NCBI GenBank assembly: GCA_022825665.1 | Contig: JAJDWI010000113.1 | Coordinates: 1-38,797, forward strand | Length of the DNA: 38,797 nucleotides | Direction: 5' to 3' | From: Candidatus Poribacteria bacterium | GTDB lineage: Bacteria > Poribacteria > WGA-4E > WGA-3G | In this document: piece by piece, positions 17,056 through 25,854 of the stretch | How positions within the stretch are numbered: the stretch's first letter is position 1 | Layout of the letters: each line of letters begins with the position of its first letter | Made by a program: the position numbers and the translations under genes | Notes under the pieces: generated by a model | Databases searched by the model: none | The model's input: only the letters and a program-made list of their open reading frames with translations | Told to the model about the DNA's origin: nothing

Positions 17056-18573
17056 ATGAAAAAGATCCGTTATATGCTGATCCTGTTCCTTGTAGTATTA
17101 CACGGATTAGCATCAGCCCAAAACCTCGCAGACCGAGTGGTAGAACACACATATCCAAACGGTTTAAAACTCTTGATGATAGAACGTCATACTTCTCCCA
17201 CTGTTGCTCCATACATTCTTTTCAAAGCGGGTTCTGTGGATGAATCTGATGATTCACGCGGAATCGCACACATGCTTGAACACATGCTGTTCAAAGGCAC
17301 AAAAACTATTGGAACAACTGACTATGGTAAAGAGAAGGCTGTACTTGAAGAAATTGATAAAATTGGTGATATGCTTGACATGGAGCGTGCAAAAGGCACA
17401 AAAGCAGACGCTGCGAAAATCACAGAATTAGAAGAACAACTCAAGGTGAAACAGGAAGCAGCTAAAGAATGGGTAATCTCTGGAGAATACACTGAAATTT
17501 ATACGCAACACGGTAGCACTGGATTTAACGCTGGCACGTCAGTTGACTATACAATATATACCGTGGAATTACCATCTAACAAATTAGAACTATGGGCAAT
17601 GCTGGAATCTGACAGGCTCAAGAATGCAGTTCTTAGACAATTTTATGTTGAACGCGAAGCGGTCAAAGAGGAACGCCGAATGGCGGTTGATTCACGTCCT
17701 GGTGGGAAACTATACGAACAGTTTATGGCTGCTGCATTCACCGCACACCCTTATGGAATGCCTATTATCGGATGGCCCTCGGACATTGCAATGCTTAACC
17801 GCGAAAAAGCTGAAGAATTTTTTAAGATACACTATGCCCCAAATAATTCTGTGATGGTTATTGTCGGTGATATTAATCCTGAGAAGACGATTAAGTTGAT
17901 TGAAAAGTACTTTGGAGATATACCGTCACAGCCACTTCCAGCAGAGGTTACTGTTCGTGAACCTGCTCAAGAAGGTGAACGAAGAATTGAAGTCGAATTT
18001 GACGCTGAACCACAGATGATGATCGGATTCCACAAACCCACTATTCCACATTTTGACGACTATGTACTTGATATGATAAGTGCCATCCTTTCAGATGGAC
18101 GCACATCCCGTTTTTACAAGAACATCGTTGAAACTGGTATCGCTGTATCTGTGGATTCAATAAACGGTTACCCAGGAGCACGATACAATAATCTCTTTGT
18201 AGTCACTGCTACACCTCGTTCCCCGAATACAACTGCAGATATTGAAGATGCTATTTATACACAACTGGAAAAACTCAAAACAGAACCTGTTGAAGACAAG
18301 GAATTTAAACGTATCCTAAAACAGATTGATGCAGGATTTATTCGTGCTCTTAGTTCAAATTCCGGTATGGCAAATCAACTTGCATTCTATGAAGGAATCG
18401 CAGGGGACTGGCGATACATACTTGATTGGCGTAAAAAAATGTATGAAATTACTACTGACGACATCATGAGAGTAGCTAACACTTATTTTACAAAGAGTAA
18501 TCGCACAGTCGCAACGCTTATAAAGAAAGAAGAGCCCCCTGAGGAAATGGTTGACGAGGAGGAAACTGAATAA
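17056..18573 (+). CDS. M16 zinc metalloprotease, catalytic subunit
   Basis: The 505-residue protein has a signal peptide (MKKIRYMLILFLVVLHGLASA) and a full M16 catalytic site, H72-MLE-H76 with E75, supported by downstream EAVKEERRM. A charged helix-rich insert (about 95-140, KADAAKITELEEQLKVKQE) splits the N-terminal domain. The C-terminal half lacks the R/Y substrate-binding pair. M16B proteases work as heterodimers, with one subunit giving the zinc and the other the R/Y pair. ATG 17056 is preferred over 17023 because it gives a clean signal peptide. The stop overlaps the next start in TAATG. It is probably periplasmic and degrades or processes peptides. Confidence 0.9.
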   Translation: MKKIRYMLILFLVVLHGLASAQNLADRVVEHTYPNGLKLLMIERHTSPTVAPYILFKAGSVDESDDSRGIAHMLEHMLFKGTKTIGTTDYGKEKAVLEEIDKIGDMLDMERAKGTKADAAKITELEEQLKVKQEAAKEWVISGEYTEIYTQHGSTGFNAGTSVDYTIYTVELPSNKLELWAMLESDRLKNAVLRQFYVEREAVKEERRMAVDSRPGGKLYEQFMAAAFTAHPYGMPIIGWPSDIAMLNREKAEEFFKIHYAPNNSVMVIVGDINPEKTIKLIEKYFGDIPSQPLPAEVTVREPAQEGERRIEVEFDAEPQMMIGFHKPTIPHFDDYVLDMISAILSDGRTSRFYKNIVETGIAVSVDSINGYPGARYNNLFVVTATPRSPNTTADIEDAIYTQLEKLKTEPVEDKEFKRILKQIDAGFIRALSSNSGMANQLAFYEGIAGDWRYILDWRKKMYEITTDDIMRVANTYFTKSNRTVATLIKKEEPPEEMVDEEETE

Positions 18574-20720
18574 TGCACAGACAATTCACACACTTACTGA
18601 TTATATCTACCCTAATATTTTGTTTTATTTCTACATCCGCTTTGCTCACTTATGCTAAACCGCATGAAGATTTGGAATTTGAACCAATTAAATTCAAACC
18701 GCCAGTGCCACAAAAGCACACACTGTCAAACGGAATGGTCTTGTATTTAATTGAAGATCACGAGTTACCAGTATTCAACATCAGCGGACTCGTCAAAACA
18801 GGAAGAATTTACGATCCTGTAGACAAAATCGGTTTAGCATCTATCTTCGCAAGTGTTATGCGAACAGGTGGAACTGAATCACGTGTGCCAGATGCATTAA
18901 ACGAGGAACTTGAATCTATGGCTGCATCTGTTGAAGTCGGCATGTCTCCCGAATACGGATCGGTCAGTTTATCGGCGATGGCAGAGGATATAGAGAAAGG
19001 ATTGGAAATCTTTGCAGATGTTTTACGCAATCCTGCCTTCCGTGAAGATAAATTGGAACTGAGAAAACAGCAAGCAATTGAAGCAATTCGCAGAAGAAAC
19101 GACAACCCCATACAACTGGCATGGCGTAACTTCTCTGCAATCTTATACGGTACTGATCACCCCTTTGGATGGTACTCTGAAATAGAAGATGTTGAGAGCC
19201 TAACAGTTGATGATCTTAAGGCTTTCCATACAAAATACTATCATCCCAATAACATAATGCTTTCCATTACAGGAGATTTTGATACTGAAACTTTGATTAC
19301 TCAACTTGAGAAAGTGTTTGATGGTTGGGATAAGGCTGATATTGAATTTCCAAATATAGCAGCGATAGAAAACAATCCTATCCCATCCGTCAACCATATA
19401 CATAAGGAACTACCGCAGACAACAATGTTGATTGGACATTACGGTATCAAAAGGTCTCCTGATTTCCCTGATATATATGCTTTACGTGTTATGAATGATA
19501 TTCTCGGTGAAGGAGGTTTTACTTCCAGATTGATGTCGGAAGTCCGCGAAAAACACGGACTTGCATATATGGTAGGGAGTCTGATGCAAACAAGCCTATA
19601 TACCAATCCAGGTGAATGGTTTGCATATTCGCAAACACGCACAGAGAAAACAGCAGAAGCAATTTCGCTTATCATAGACATTGTACGCGACCTACGAGAA
19701 AATCCTGTACCATCAGATGAACTACAACGCACCAAAGATTCGCTTATCAATTCCTTTGTATTCGGTTTTGAGAGCAGTTCACAAATTGCTTTTCAGCAGA
19801 TGATGCTTGATTTCCGCGGATATGCCCCCGGTTACCTTGAAACCTTCACAAACAATATCGCTAAAGTCACTGCAGAGGATGTCCAAGCTGTTGCACAGAA
19901 ATATCTACATCCTGACGCACTTACAATCGTCACTGTCGGTAATCAGGAGAACTTTGACAGACCATTGAGCGAATTTGGAGATGTGAATGAGATTGAGATA
20001 AAGCAACCTGAACCCACACCTGCTGAACCGATACCTGAATCAAGTGAGAGTGACATCGCTAAGGCAAAGGAGATCCTTGCTGCTGCGGTTGACGCACACG
20101 GAGGATTAGATAAGTTAACTGCGGTGAAAAATGCTGTTTCTGAATCAAACTCTACAGTTAATACACCTGCAGGAAAAGCAGATTTGAATGTAAAATTCTT
20201 ACATCTCTTTCCAGACAAACTACGACAAGATGTCGAGACACCTCAAGGTAAAATGAGTTATGTATTTGATGGAAAAACGGTCTATGTGGTTTCAAGTATG
20301 GGAACACAGCCATTGCCTCCTGAAATATCAAAGTCATTTAATGATTCTGTCTTCAGAGAAACAATCCCACTCCTAATTAACCTTACACAGAATATAATAC
20401 CTGTCCAATATTCTGGAACAGAAGAGGTACAAGGTAATCCTGCAGCAATTCTACTTGTGAAACAACCTTCTGGAGAAATGCTAAAAATCTTTATCAGTGA
20501 AGAGACACATCTTATCGTAAAATATGTCTTTCGCGAAACTGAACAGGGTGTTACTCTCAATAAAGAACAACACTTTTCTGACTATCGTGATGTCAACGGT
20601 GTAAAAATGCCATATCACATCGTACAGACAGTGAATGGAAATCCATACATTGAAAATCGCATCAGTAGTATAGAGTTTAACACTGGACTTGATGAAACAC
20701 TATTTGAGATACCTGAATGA
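18573..20720 (+). CDS. Non-catalytic M16 subunit fused to a LolA-like domain
   Basis: The 715-residue secreted protein has a signal peptide to about residue 29 and two M16 halves (about 45-460). The zinc site is missing: the HxxEH position reads GLASIFASVMRTGGT. The R/Y pair needed by the partner is retained in SRLMSEVREKHGLAY. This fits a complementing partner of the preceding catalytic subunit. From about 487 to 715 is an extra domain (AAAVDAHGGLDKLTAVKNA, then VFDGKTVYVV, DVNGVKMPYHI) resembling LolA/LppX-type outer-membrane lipoprotein carriers. GAGGAGGA precedes the start. The stop overlaps the hydrolase gene start as ATGA. The role of the fused domain is inferred. Confidence 0.88.
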   Translation: MHRQFTHLLIISTLIFCFISTSALLTYAKPHEDLEFEPIKFKPPVPQKHTLSNGMVLYLIEDHELPVFNISGLVKTGRIYDPVDKIGLASIFASVMRTGGTESRVPDALNEELESMAASVEVGMSPEYGSVSLSAMAEDIEKGLEIFADVLRNPAFREDKLELRKQQAIEAIRRRNDNPIQLAWRNFSAILYGTDHPFGWYSEIEDVESLTVDDLKAFHTKYYHPNNIMLSITGDFDTETLITQLEKVFDGWDKADIEFPNIAAIENNPIPSVNHIHKELPQTTMLIGHYGIKRSPDFPDIYALRVMNDILGEGGFTSRLMSEVREKHGLAYMVGSLMQTSLYTNPGEWFAYSQTRTEKTAEAISLIIDIVRDLRENPVPSDELQRTKDSLINSFVFGFESSSQIAFQQMMLDFRGYAPGYLETFTNNIAKVTAEDVQAVAQKYLHPDALTIVTVGNQENFDRPLSEFGDVNEIEIKQPEPTPAEPIPESSESDIAKAKEILAAAVDAHGGLDKLTAVKNAVSESNSTVNTPAGKADLNVKFLHLFPDKLRQDVETPQGKMSYVFDGKTVYVVSSMGTQPLPPEISKSFNDSVFRETIPLLINLTQNIIPVQYSGTEEVQGNPAAILLVKQPSGEMLKIFISEETHLIVKYVFRETEQGVTLNKEQHFSDYRDVNGVKMPYHIVQTVNGNPYIENRISSIEFNTGLDETLFEIPE

Positions 20721-21496
20721 AAAAACTAAATTTGCGTGTCAAATACTTTCAAGATAGTACACCTGCAGATGTGCCGTGTCGTGAGACTGAGTTTATCCGA
20801 CGTGAGTTTGAAATGCCATTGCCAATTGAGGAAACAGCATTGATTCTCGTGGATTTGTGGAATGTGCATTTCATAGAAACTTGGATTGAACGCGCTAAAC
20901 AGGTAACAGAGGATTGCGTTGTGCCGGTCATAGATGCAGCTCGAAAGGCGGGCATGACAGTTGTTCATGCCCCTTCGCCATCCGTAGCAGCACAATATCC
21001 TCAACTCAAACGACACAAACCACCTCAACCCTCTACACCTCCCTCTTGGCCCCCTTCCGAATTCCGAGGAAGACAGGGAGAATATACAGTTTACCGCGGA
21101 CCACGTAGCCAACCCCCTGGTATCGGAATACATTGGGACAAACTTGCATCCCAACTTTCTATGTCACCAGCAATTGATGTACAAGAGGATGAATATGTCA
21201 TTGCAACTGGGCAGCAATTGCATGAATTGTGTGAGGAAAAGGGGGTTCTGCACCTGATATTTGCAGGTTTCGCTACGAATTGGTGTGTTTTGGGGAGAGA
21301 TTACGGAATACGTTCAATGTCGAGATATGGATATAACATTATCCTTCTACGAGATGCTACAACCGGTGTTGAGTTCCCAGATACTTATGATAATCTTTTC
21401 ACAACCGAAATCGCTATTCGCGAGGTAGAACAGCAATACGGTTTTAGTGCCTCAAATCCTGATTTCTTTACAGCAGTTGATACAGTATCTACGTAA
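20717..21496 (+). CDS. Isochorismatase-family cysteine hydrolase
   Basis: The 259-residue protein has the alpha/beta-hydrolase-like isochorismatase fold. Candidate catalytic residues are D46 in LILVDLWN and C190 in FATNWCVLGRDYG. The usual catalytic lysine region reads VIATGQQLHELC, with no obvious lysine at the expected place, so activity may differ from classical nicotinamidase or isochorismatase. The close-packed DATTGVEFPDT block is typical of the branch that I recall from environmental bacteria. No signal peptide. It overlaps the M16-LolA gene (ATGA), so it is probably translated with it, although the functional link is not obvious. Confidence 0.8.
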   Translation: MKKLNLRVKYFQDSTPADVPCRETEFIRREFEMPLPIEETALILVDLWNVHFIETWIERAKQVTEDCVVPVIDAARKAGMTVVHAPSPSVAAQYPQLKRHKPPQPSTPPSWPPSEFRGRQGEYTVYRGPRSQPPGIGIHWDKLASQLSMSPAIDVQEDEYVIATGQQLHELCEEKGVLHLIFAGFATNWCVLGRDYGIRSMSRYGYNIILLRDATTGVEFPDTYDNLFTTEIAIREVEQQYGFSASNPDFFTAVDTVST

Positions 21497-21511
21497 GGAC
21501 ATATAATACGG

Positions 21512-21540
21512 TTGACAACGGATTACAGAAACACTATCAT
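21512..21540 (+). promoter_or_regulatory. Sigma70-type promoter for the PhyH-family gene
   Basis: TTGACA (21512-21517) is separated from TATCAT (21535-21540) by 17 bp. It lies 65 bp upstream of the start codon, in the 108-bp gap after the hydrolase gene. Confidence 0.6.
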
Positions 21541-21604
21541 AACGACACAGTCTTTGGTTATATTACAACTCTTTCTTTCATCAAAATAGAGAAAGGATTT
21601 ATCA

Positions 21605-22426
21605 ATGCCAATTACGGATGCCTTACCGGACCTAAAGCGTGAACTTCGGTTTTTTCCGGTCGAAAATGAAAATCCATCAACTCTTACAAAAGCACAGATA
21701 GAACACTTCAATGAGAACGGTTTCATCTGTCCATTAGATGTATATTCAGAAGCAGAAATATCAGAACACCGCGAGTATTTCAACAAATTGATGGAAAAAG
21801 TCTTGGCAGATGGTGGAAACAGTTATTCTATCAATGGATGGCATACACGTTGTGCTGAAATACATGACCTAATAACAGAAGATAGAATACTGGATTATGT
21901 CCAAGACATACTTGGTGAAAACCTTATCTGTTGGGGAACACATTATTTTTGTAAACTACCCGGTGAAGATAAACAGGTAAGTTGGCATCAAGACGCATCT
22001 TATTGGCCTCTCTCACCCAGTAAAACCGTCACTGTCTGGTTAGCTATAGATGATGCATCTATTGAAAACGGGGCAATGACAGTGATACCTAAATCCCATT
22101 TGCATGGACAAATTGCGTTTGAACGGAGTACTCCAGAAGAAAAGAACGTTTTAGGTCAAACAGTTATTGACCCAGAACAGTACGGTGATACCCCTGTACC
22201 GTTTGAGATGAAGGCTGGACAACTTTCTCTACATTCTGATTTACTGCTACACGGTTCTGAACCAAATACCTCTAATCGTAGAAGATGTGGATTAACAATG
22301 CGATTTGTTCCACCAGAAGTCCATGCTGCGAATAATTGGAACCAACGAGCAATAATTGCAAGAGGTAGTGATCCAAACGGACATTGGGTTCACAATTCGC
22401 GTCCTACAGGGGACAACCTTCCCTAA
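21605..22426 (+). CDS. Phytanoyl-CoA dioxygenase (PhyH) family Fe(II)/2-oxoglutarate oxygenase
   Basis: A 273-residue protein with the double-stranded beta-helix core of PhyH-type oxygenases. Iron ligands are H128 and D130 in SWHQDASYW, and distal H216 in DLLLHGSEPN. The arginine that binds 2-oxoglutarate lies in the following RRRCGLTMRF segment. The conserved VTVWLAIDDASIENGAM is also typical. These enzymes hydroxylate small molecules; the substrate is not predictable from sequence. AAAGGA and an upstream TTGACA/TATCAT promoter support ATG 21605. PhyH-family proteins are often abundant in Poribacteria-like genomes, which is one reason for the taxon guess. Confidence 0.9.
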   Translation: MPITDALPDLKRELRFFPVENENPSTLTKAQIEHFNENGFICPLDVYSEAEISEHREYFNKLMEKVLADGGNSYSINGWHTRCAEIHDLITEDRILDYVQDILGENLICWGTHYFCKLPGEDKQVSWHQDASYWPLSPSKTVTVWLAIDDASIENGAMTVIPKSHLHGQIAFERSTPEEKNVLGQTVIDPEQYGDTPVPFEMKAGQLSLHSDLLLHGSEPNTSNRRRCGLTMRFVPPEVHAANNWNQRAIIARGSDPNGHWVHNSRPTGDNLP

Positions 22427-22501
22427 AAGATCGTGTATCATTTATTTAATAACTAACAATACAGAGAAAGGCACACAAGGTTTAATTACTTTAAGAGTTA
22501 G

Positions 22502-23779
22502 ATGTTTCCAAGACGAATCATATTTGCCGCATTTGCCATCTCTACTGCCGCGAGTTTTCTACTATGTGGCTACGAGTTCATCCGTGCTGTCTCAACCTCA
22601 TTATTCATAAATGCTTACCGTGCGGACAATTTAACCCGCGTATGGATAGCAGTACCACCAAGTGTCATTCTCATGATTTACATATATGGACGTTTGTTAT
22701 CATGGTTTGGTGCATCGCGCGCATTAGCAATTTCCTCGGTCTTATCTTCCCTTTTGCTTTTAGTGTGTTACTATGCCCTATTAGGTGGTATAGATTTTGC
22801 GTCCGCAGTTATCTATGTTTTTCGTGAAGCATACATTGTCATAATCATTGAGCAATTTTGGTCTTTTGTTAACAGCACACTCACAACTAAACAAGCAAAA
22901 ACGATCAGCGGTCCCTTTTGTGCTATTGCCTCACTCGGATCTTATGCAGGTGGTAAACTCGTAAGCAGATGGGCTGAAACATTAGGTACAGAAACGTTAC
23001 TTCTCTTCACTGCAGGTTCGCTAATACCTGTTGCTTTTTTCGGAATACTTGCCTATAGGTTTGCAGGAGAACCAAAACCATCTGTTGATGAGGAAGGGGG
23101 TAAACGTGGACATTTAGGACTAAAAACATTCCTAAGTTCAAAATATCTAATTCTACTTGGTGCACTAATTCTAACGACGCAAGTCATTTCAACTGTCCTT
23201 GACCTGCGATTTAACAAGTTGGTCGAAAATAATATACTTGATACGGATACAATGACAGCGTATTATGGCAATTTCTATGCAAATCTCGGTCTCATTGCAG
23301 CGGTTTTACAATTAACTGCTGTGCCTATCGTATTACGACTCATCTCTATTCGTTTTGTCCATATATGCATTCCAATTGTGCATTTTATTAATGGATTTGT
23401 GCTAACACTTATACCTTCACTTAAGACAGGAGCGCGTGCATTTCTTACATTTAAAGCACTTGATTATTCATTTTTCCGCGCTGCAAAAGAACTCTTCTAC
23501 ATGCCGCTCACCTATGACGAAAGGTACCGCGCAAAACAGATTGTCGATTCCTTTGGATACCGTTTTGGTAAAGGTGGGAGTGCAAGCGTAATTGAATTAA
23601 TCCGTAGTGTACTTGCATTAATCCATGGTATTGCTATTACAATTCCTGGTGCAGCACTCTCAATTACAGCAATAATTGCATCATGTATATGGAGTGGGGT
23701 TGTCCTTAATATAACAACTCACTATCAGAAAATCATGAAAACTGAGAAAAACGTTGACAATGACGATTCTATTAGGTAA
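22502..23779 (+). CDS. Multi-pass transporter resembling Npt1/Tlc nucleotide carriers
   Basis: The 425-residue protein has about 11 to 12 hydrophobic segments. Blocks resembling Tlc/Npt ATP-ADP carriers are GYEFIRAVSTSLFI near the N-terminus, IEQFWSFVNSTLTTKQAK, and AAKELFYMPLTYDERYRAKQ followed by GYRFGKGGSAS. Members near this length also occur in bacteria that are not intracellular and their substrates are mostly unknown, so nucleotide exchange is not proven. The start follows a weak site. The promoter of the next gene is embedded in its 3' end. It is probably an inner-membrane protein. Confidence 0.65.
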   Translation: MFPRRIIFAAFAISTAASFLLCGYEFIRAVSTSLFINAYRADNLTRVWIAVPPSVILMIYIYGRLLSWFGASRALAISSVLSSLLLLVCYYALLGGIDFASAVIYVFREAYIVIIIEQFWSFVNSTLTTKQAKTISGPFCAIASLGSYAGGKLVSRWAETLGTETLLLFTAGSLIPVAFFGILAYRFAGEPKPSVDEEGGKRGHLGLKTFLSSKYLILLGALILTTQVISTVLDLRFNKLVENNILDTDTMTAYYGNFYANLGLIAAVLQLTAVPIVLRLISIRFVHICIPIVHFINGFVLTLIPSLKTGARAFLTFKALDYSFFRAAKELFYMPLTYDERYRAKQIVDSFGYRFGKGGSASVIELIRSVLALIHGIAITIPGAALSITAIIASCIWSGVVLNITTHYQKIMKTEKNVDNDDSIR

Positions 23780-23782
23780 AAT
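23754..23782 (+). promoter_or_regulatory. Sigma70-type promoter for the lipoprotein and Liv-type genes
   Basis: TTGACA (23754-23759), 17 bp, then TAAAAT (23777-23782). It overlaps the stop codon of the transporter gene and lies 34 bp upstream of the lipoprotein start. GGAGGA (23802-23807) follows in the leader. Confidence 0.65.
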
Positions 23783-23815
23783 GTAATATGAGATTCAAAA
23801 TGGAGGACTAAGTTC

Positions 23816-24553
23816 ATGATGTTTCGCCTGCTGACATGTTTACAATCAAAAAATCTTCCACTTGGTATAATGTTTGTTTTTGCTGTATTGTTGGCTGGTT
23901 GTGCGGTAGTACCACAACCTATGGTTGAGGTGTATTTAGAACCAATTGAGATGGGTACCAACGCTAAAATACATCCTGAAACTGGTGCTGTTACCGTTTT
24001 ACAGAAGGGGATTGCTGTTACAATAGAAGCACTTGATGAAGTAGAGATTTATCAACTGACAGACGACCCGCGTATTAACCCATATATTATTGTTGACAGT
24101 CGTGGTAACGTTGAATCAATTTATACAGTTTTTGATTTGACGGTGCATAATCTGGAATCATCACGTGTTTTAGTTGAAGAATCAGCGATGCTCATTGATA
24201 AAAATGGAGCACAATACGCAAACCTACCTTACGATTACTTTGAAGACCTTTATGACAGTGTGAATCTTTCGGATAATAACACCCGTAACCAATCAACTTA
24301 CCCATATTACCATACATACTTTGATGTTGCTTCATTAGAGGAAGGTCAAGCAGTTGTTGCGGAGAGTCTCTTTGAAAGTGGTAAGTTATTCAATGGTGCA
24401 AAACGTCGTGGACTCATAATCTTTGAAAGATTGAATGTTGATACTACAGATATGAGGATAACTATCCCTGAAATTGTAACTGTTAACTCAGATGGCAAAG
24501 AGGAAAAATTGAAGTTTGATTTTGACTTTAGACAGATCGTTGTAGAAAAGTGA
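23816..24553 (+). CDS. Predicted lipoprotein of unknown function
   Basis: The 245-residue protein has an N-terminal hydrophobic segment ending in the lipobox LLAGCAVV (cysteine at about 29), so it should be lipid-anchored. The rest is a beta-rich domain with VESIYTVFDLTVHNLESSRV and FERLNVDTTDM, giving no enzyme motif that I recognise. GGAGGA lies 8 bp upstream of the ATG; an adjacent ATG three bases further in is an equal alternative. Its stop is 15 bp from the ABC binding-protein gene, so the two are probably co-transcribed. It may work at the envelope with that transporter, but nothing in sequence shows this. Confidence 0.65.
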   Translation: MMFRLLTCLQSKNLPLGIMFVFAVLLAGCAVVPQPMVEVYLEPIEMGTNAKIHPETGAVTVLQKGIAVTIEALDEVEIYQLTDDPRINPYIIVDSRGNVESIYTVFDLTVHNLESSRVLVEESAMLIDKNGAQYANLPYDYFEDLYDSVNLSDNNTRNQSTYPYYHTYFDVASLEEGQAVVAESLFESGKLFNGAKRRGLIIFERLNVDTTDMRITIPEIVTVNSDGKEEKLKFDFDFRQIVVEK

Positions 24554-24568
24554 AGGGAGTTTTTACAA

Positions 24569-25780
24569 ATGAGAAATTGGATTGTAGTTTTATTGTTAGT
24601 TAGTTTGGTCACAGTGTGGGGATGCCAACCTGCCGATAAGACAACAGATGACACCGAAACTGACACACAAGACGCACAACAAGAATTAAGAGTTGCGGTT
24701 GCGGCACCAATTACTGGAAGTGCAGCTGCATTTGGGGATATGATTAAAAAAGGTGCTCTACTCAAGGAGAAAGAGATTAATGATGCCGGTGGAATCAACG
24801 GCATGAAATTAACATTGCTCTTTAGAGATGACGCGGGGAAAGGTTCAGAGGCAAGTCTTGTCGCTGAACGAATTGCCAATGACAACACAATATTAGCTGT
24901 AGTTGGACATTTTAATAGCGCGTGCTCATTGGCTGGTCAATCAATATATGACCGTGTCGGTATTGTAGAACTGTCACCAGGTTCGACTGCTGTAAACGTA
25001 TGCGAAGGCAGCAAATGGACATTTCGTAATCTCTACAGAGATGATTTTCAAGGGAAATTCATAGCACAATATATTGATAACGTATTGACTGAACTTGAAT
25101 CTGTCGCAGTCTTTTTTGATAACGATGATTATGGTCGTGGACTAAGAAACGCTTTTGTTGCTGAAATAGAAAATACCGAACTTAAACTTGTTGCCTCAGA
25201 AGCTTATGAAAGGGATACAACTAATTTCAAGGCGCAACTTACCAGCATTAAAGCCAAAAAACCAGATGCAATTTTTATTTCTGGACTCTATACCGAAGCC
25301 GGTTTGATTGTTAAGCAAGCACGAGAAGCGGGAATAACTTCACAGTTTTTTGGTGCTGATGGTATTGATAATGCTGATTTTCTAACTACAGCAGGAACTA
25401 AAGCTGCAGCAGGAACATATATCACAACACCTTTCTTGTTCGGTGCTGATGACGTAAAAGCACAAGAAATGGCATCCAATTTTGAAAACCTTCACGGTGT
25501 TCCTCCAGATACGTGGGCAGCATTAACCTACGACGCAGTTGGTATGATTGCAGAAGCACTCGAAAAAACCTATAAACCGGAAGCATCTATTGAAGATAAA
25601 AGATCTGCTATCCGTGAACATTTAGCAGCAATAGATACACCTGAAAAAGGGTATAACGGAATTACAGGATTAACATATTTTGACCATAATGGGGATACGG
25701 TTGACAAACCTGCGTATGTCAAAATAGTAAAAGATGGTAAATTTGTTGCAGCCGACAAACAATTGACTGGGAAGAATTAA
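24569..25780 (+). CDS. Branched-chain amino-acid type ABC transporter binding protein (lipoprotein)
   Basis: The 403-residue protein has a lipobox VTVWGC (C19) and a type I periplasmic binding fold typical of Leu/Ile/Val or amide-binding proteins. It has conserved RVAVAAPITGSAAAFG, KEKEINDAGGINGMKL, VVGHFNSACSLAGQ and a C-terminal GITGLTYFDHNGD. It should capture a ligand in the periplasm and deliver it to the two permeases downstream. AAGGGAG before the start is strong. It is 15 bp after the lipoprotein gene. The ligand could be a branched-chain amino acid, urea or an amide; sequence alone does not separate these. Confidence 0.9.
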   Translation: MRNWIVVLLLVSLVTVWGCQPADKTTDDTETDTQDAQQELRVAVAAPITGSAAAFGDMIKKGALLKEKEINDAGGINGMKLTLLFRDDAGKGSEASLVAERIANDNTILAVVGHFNSACSLAGQSIYDRVGIVELSPGSTAVNVCEGSKWTFRNLYRDDFQGKFIAQYIDNVLTELESVAVFFDNDDYGRGLRNAFVAEIENTELKLVASEAYERDTTNFKAQLTSIKAKKPDAIFISGLYTEAGLIVKQAREAGITSQFFGADGIDNADFLTTAGTKAAAGTYITTPFLFGADDVKAQEMASNFENLHGVPPDTWAALTYDAVGMIAEALEKTYKPEASIEDKRSAIREHLAAIDTPEKGYNGITGLTYFDHNGDTVDKPAYVKIVKDGKFVAADKQLTGKN

Positions 25781-25854
25781 TTGATAACATCTGCTCAACA
25801 GTTAACCACAAATAATCAACGGTGAAATCTCACTATAAGGTAGTATAAACATAT

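Noticed and set aside
20726-21154. A 142-codon minus-strand frame opposite the cysteine hydrolase
   Set aside because: It overlaps a well-supported coding gene and its translation has no recognisable pattern.
25821-25838. Single TCACTATA motif before livH resembling a repeat-element end
   Set aside because: No matching left end is present, so it may be chance.
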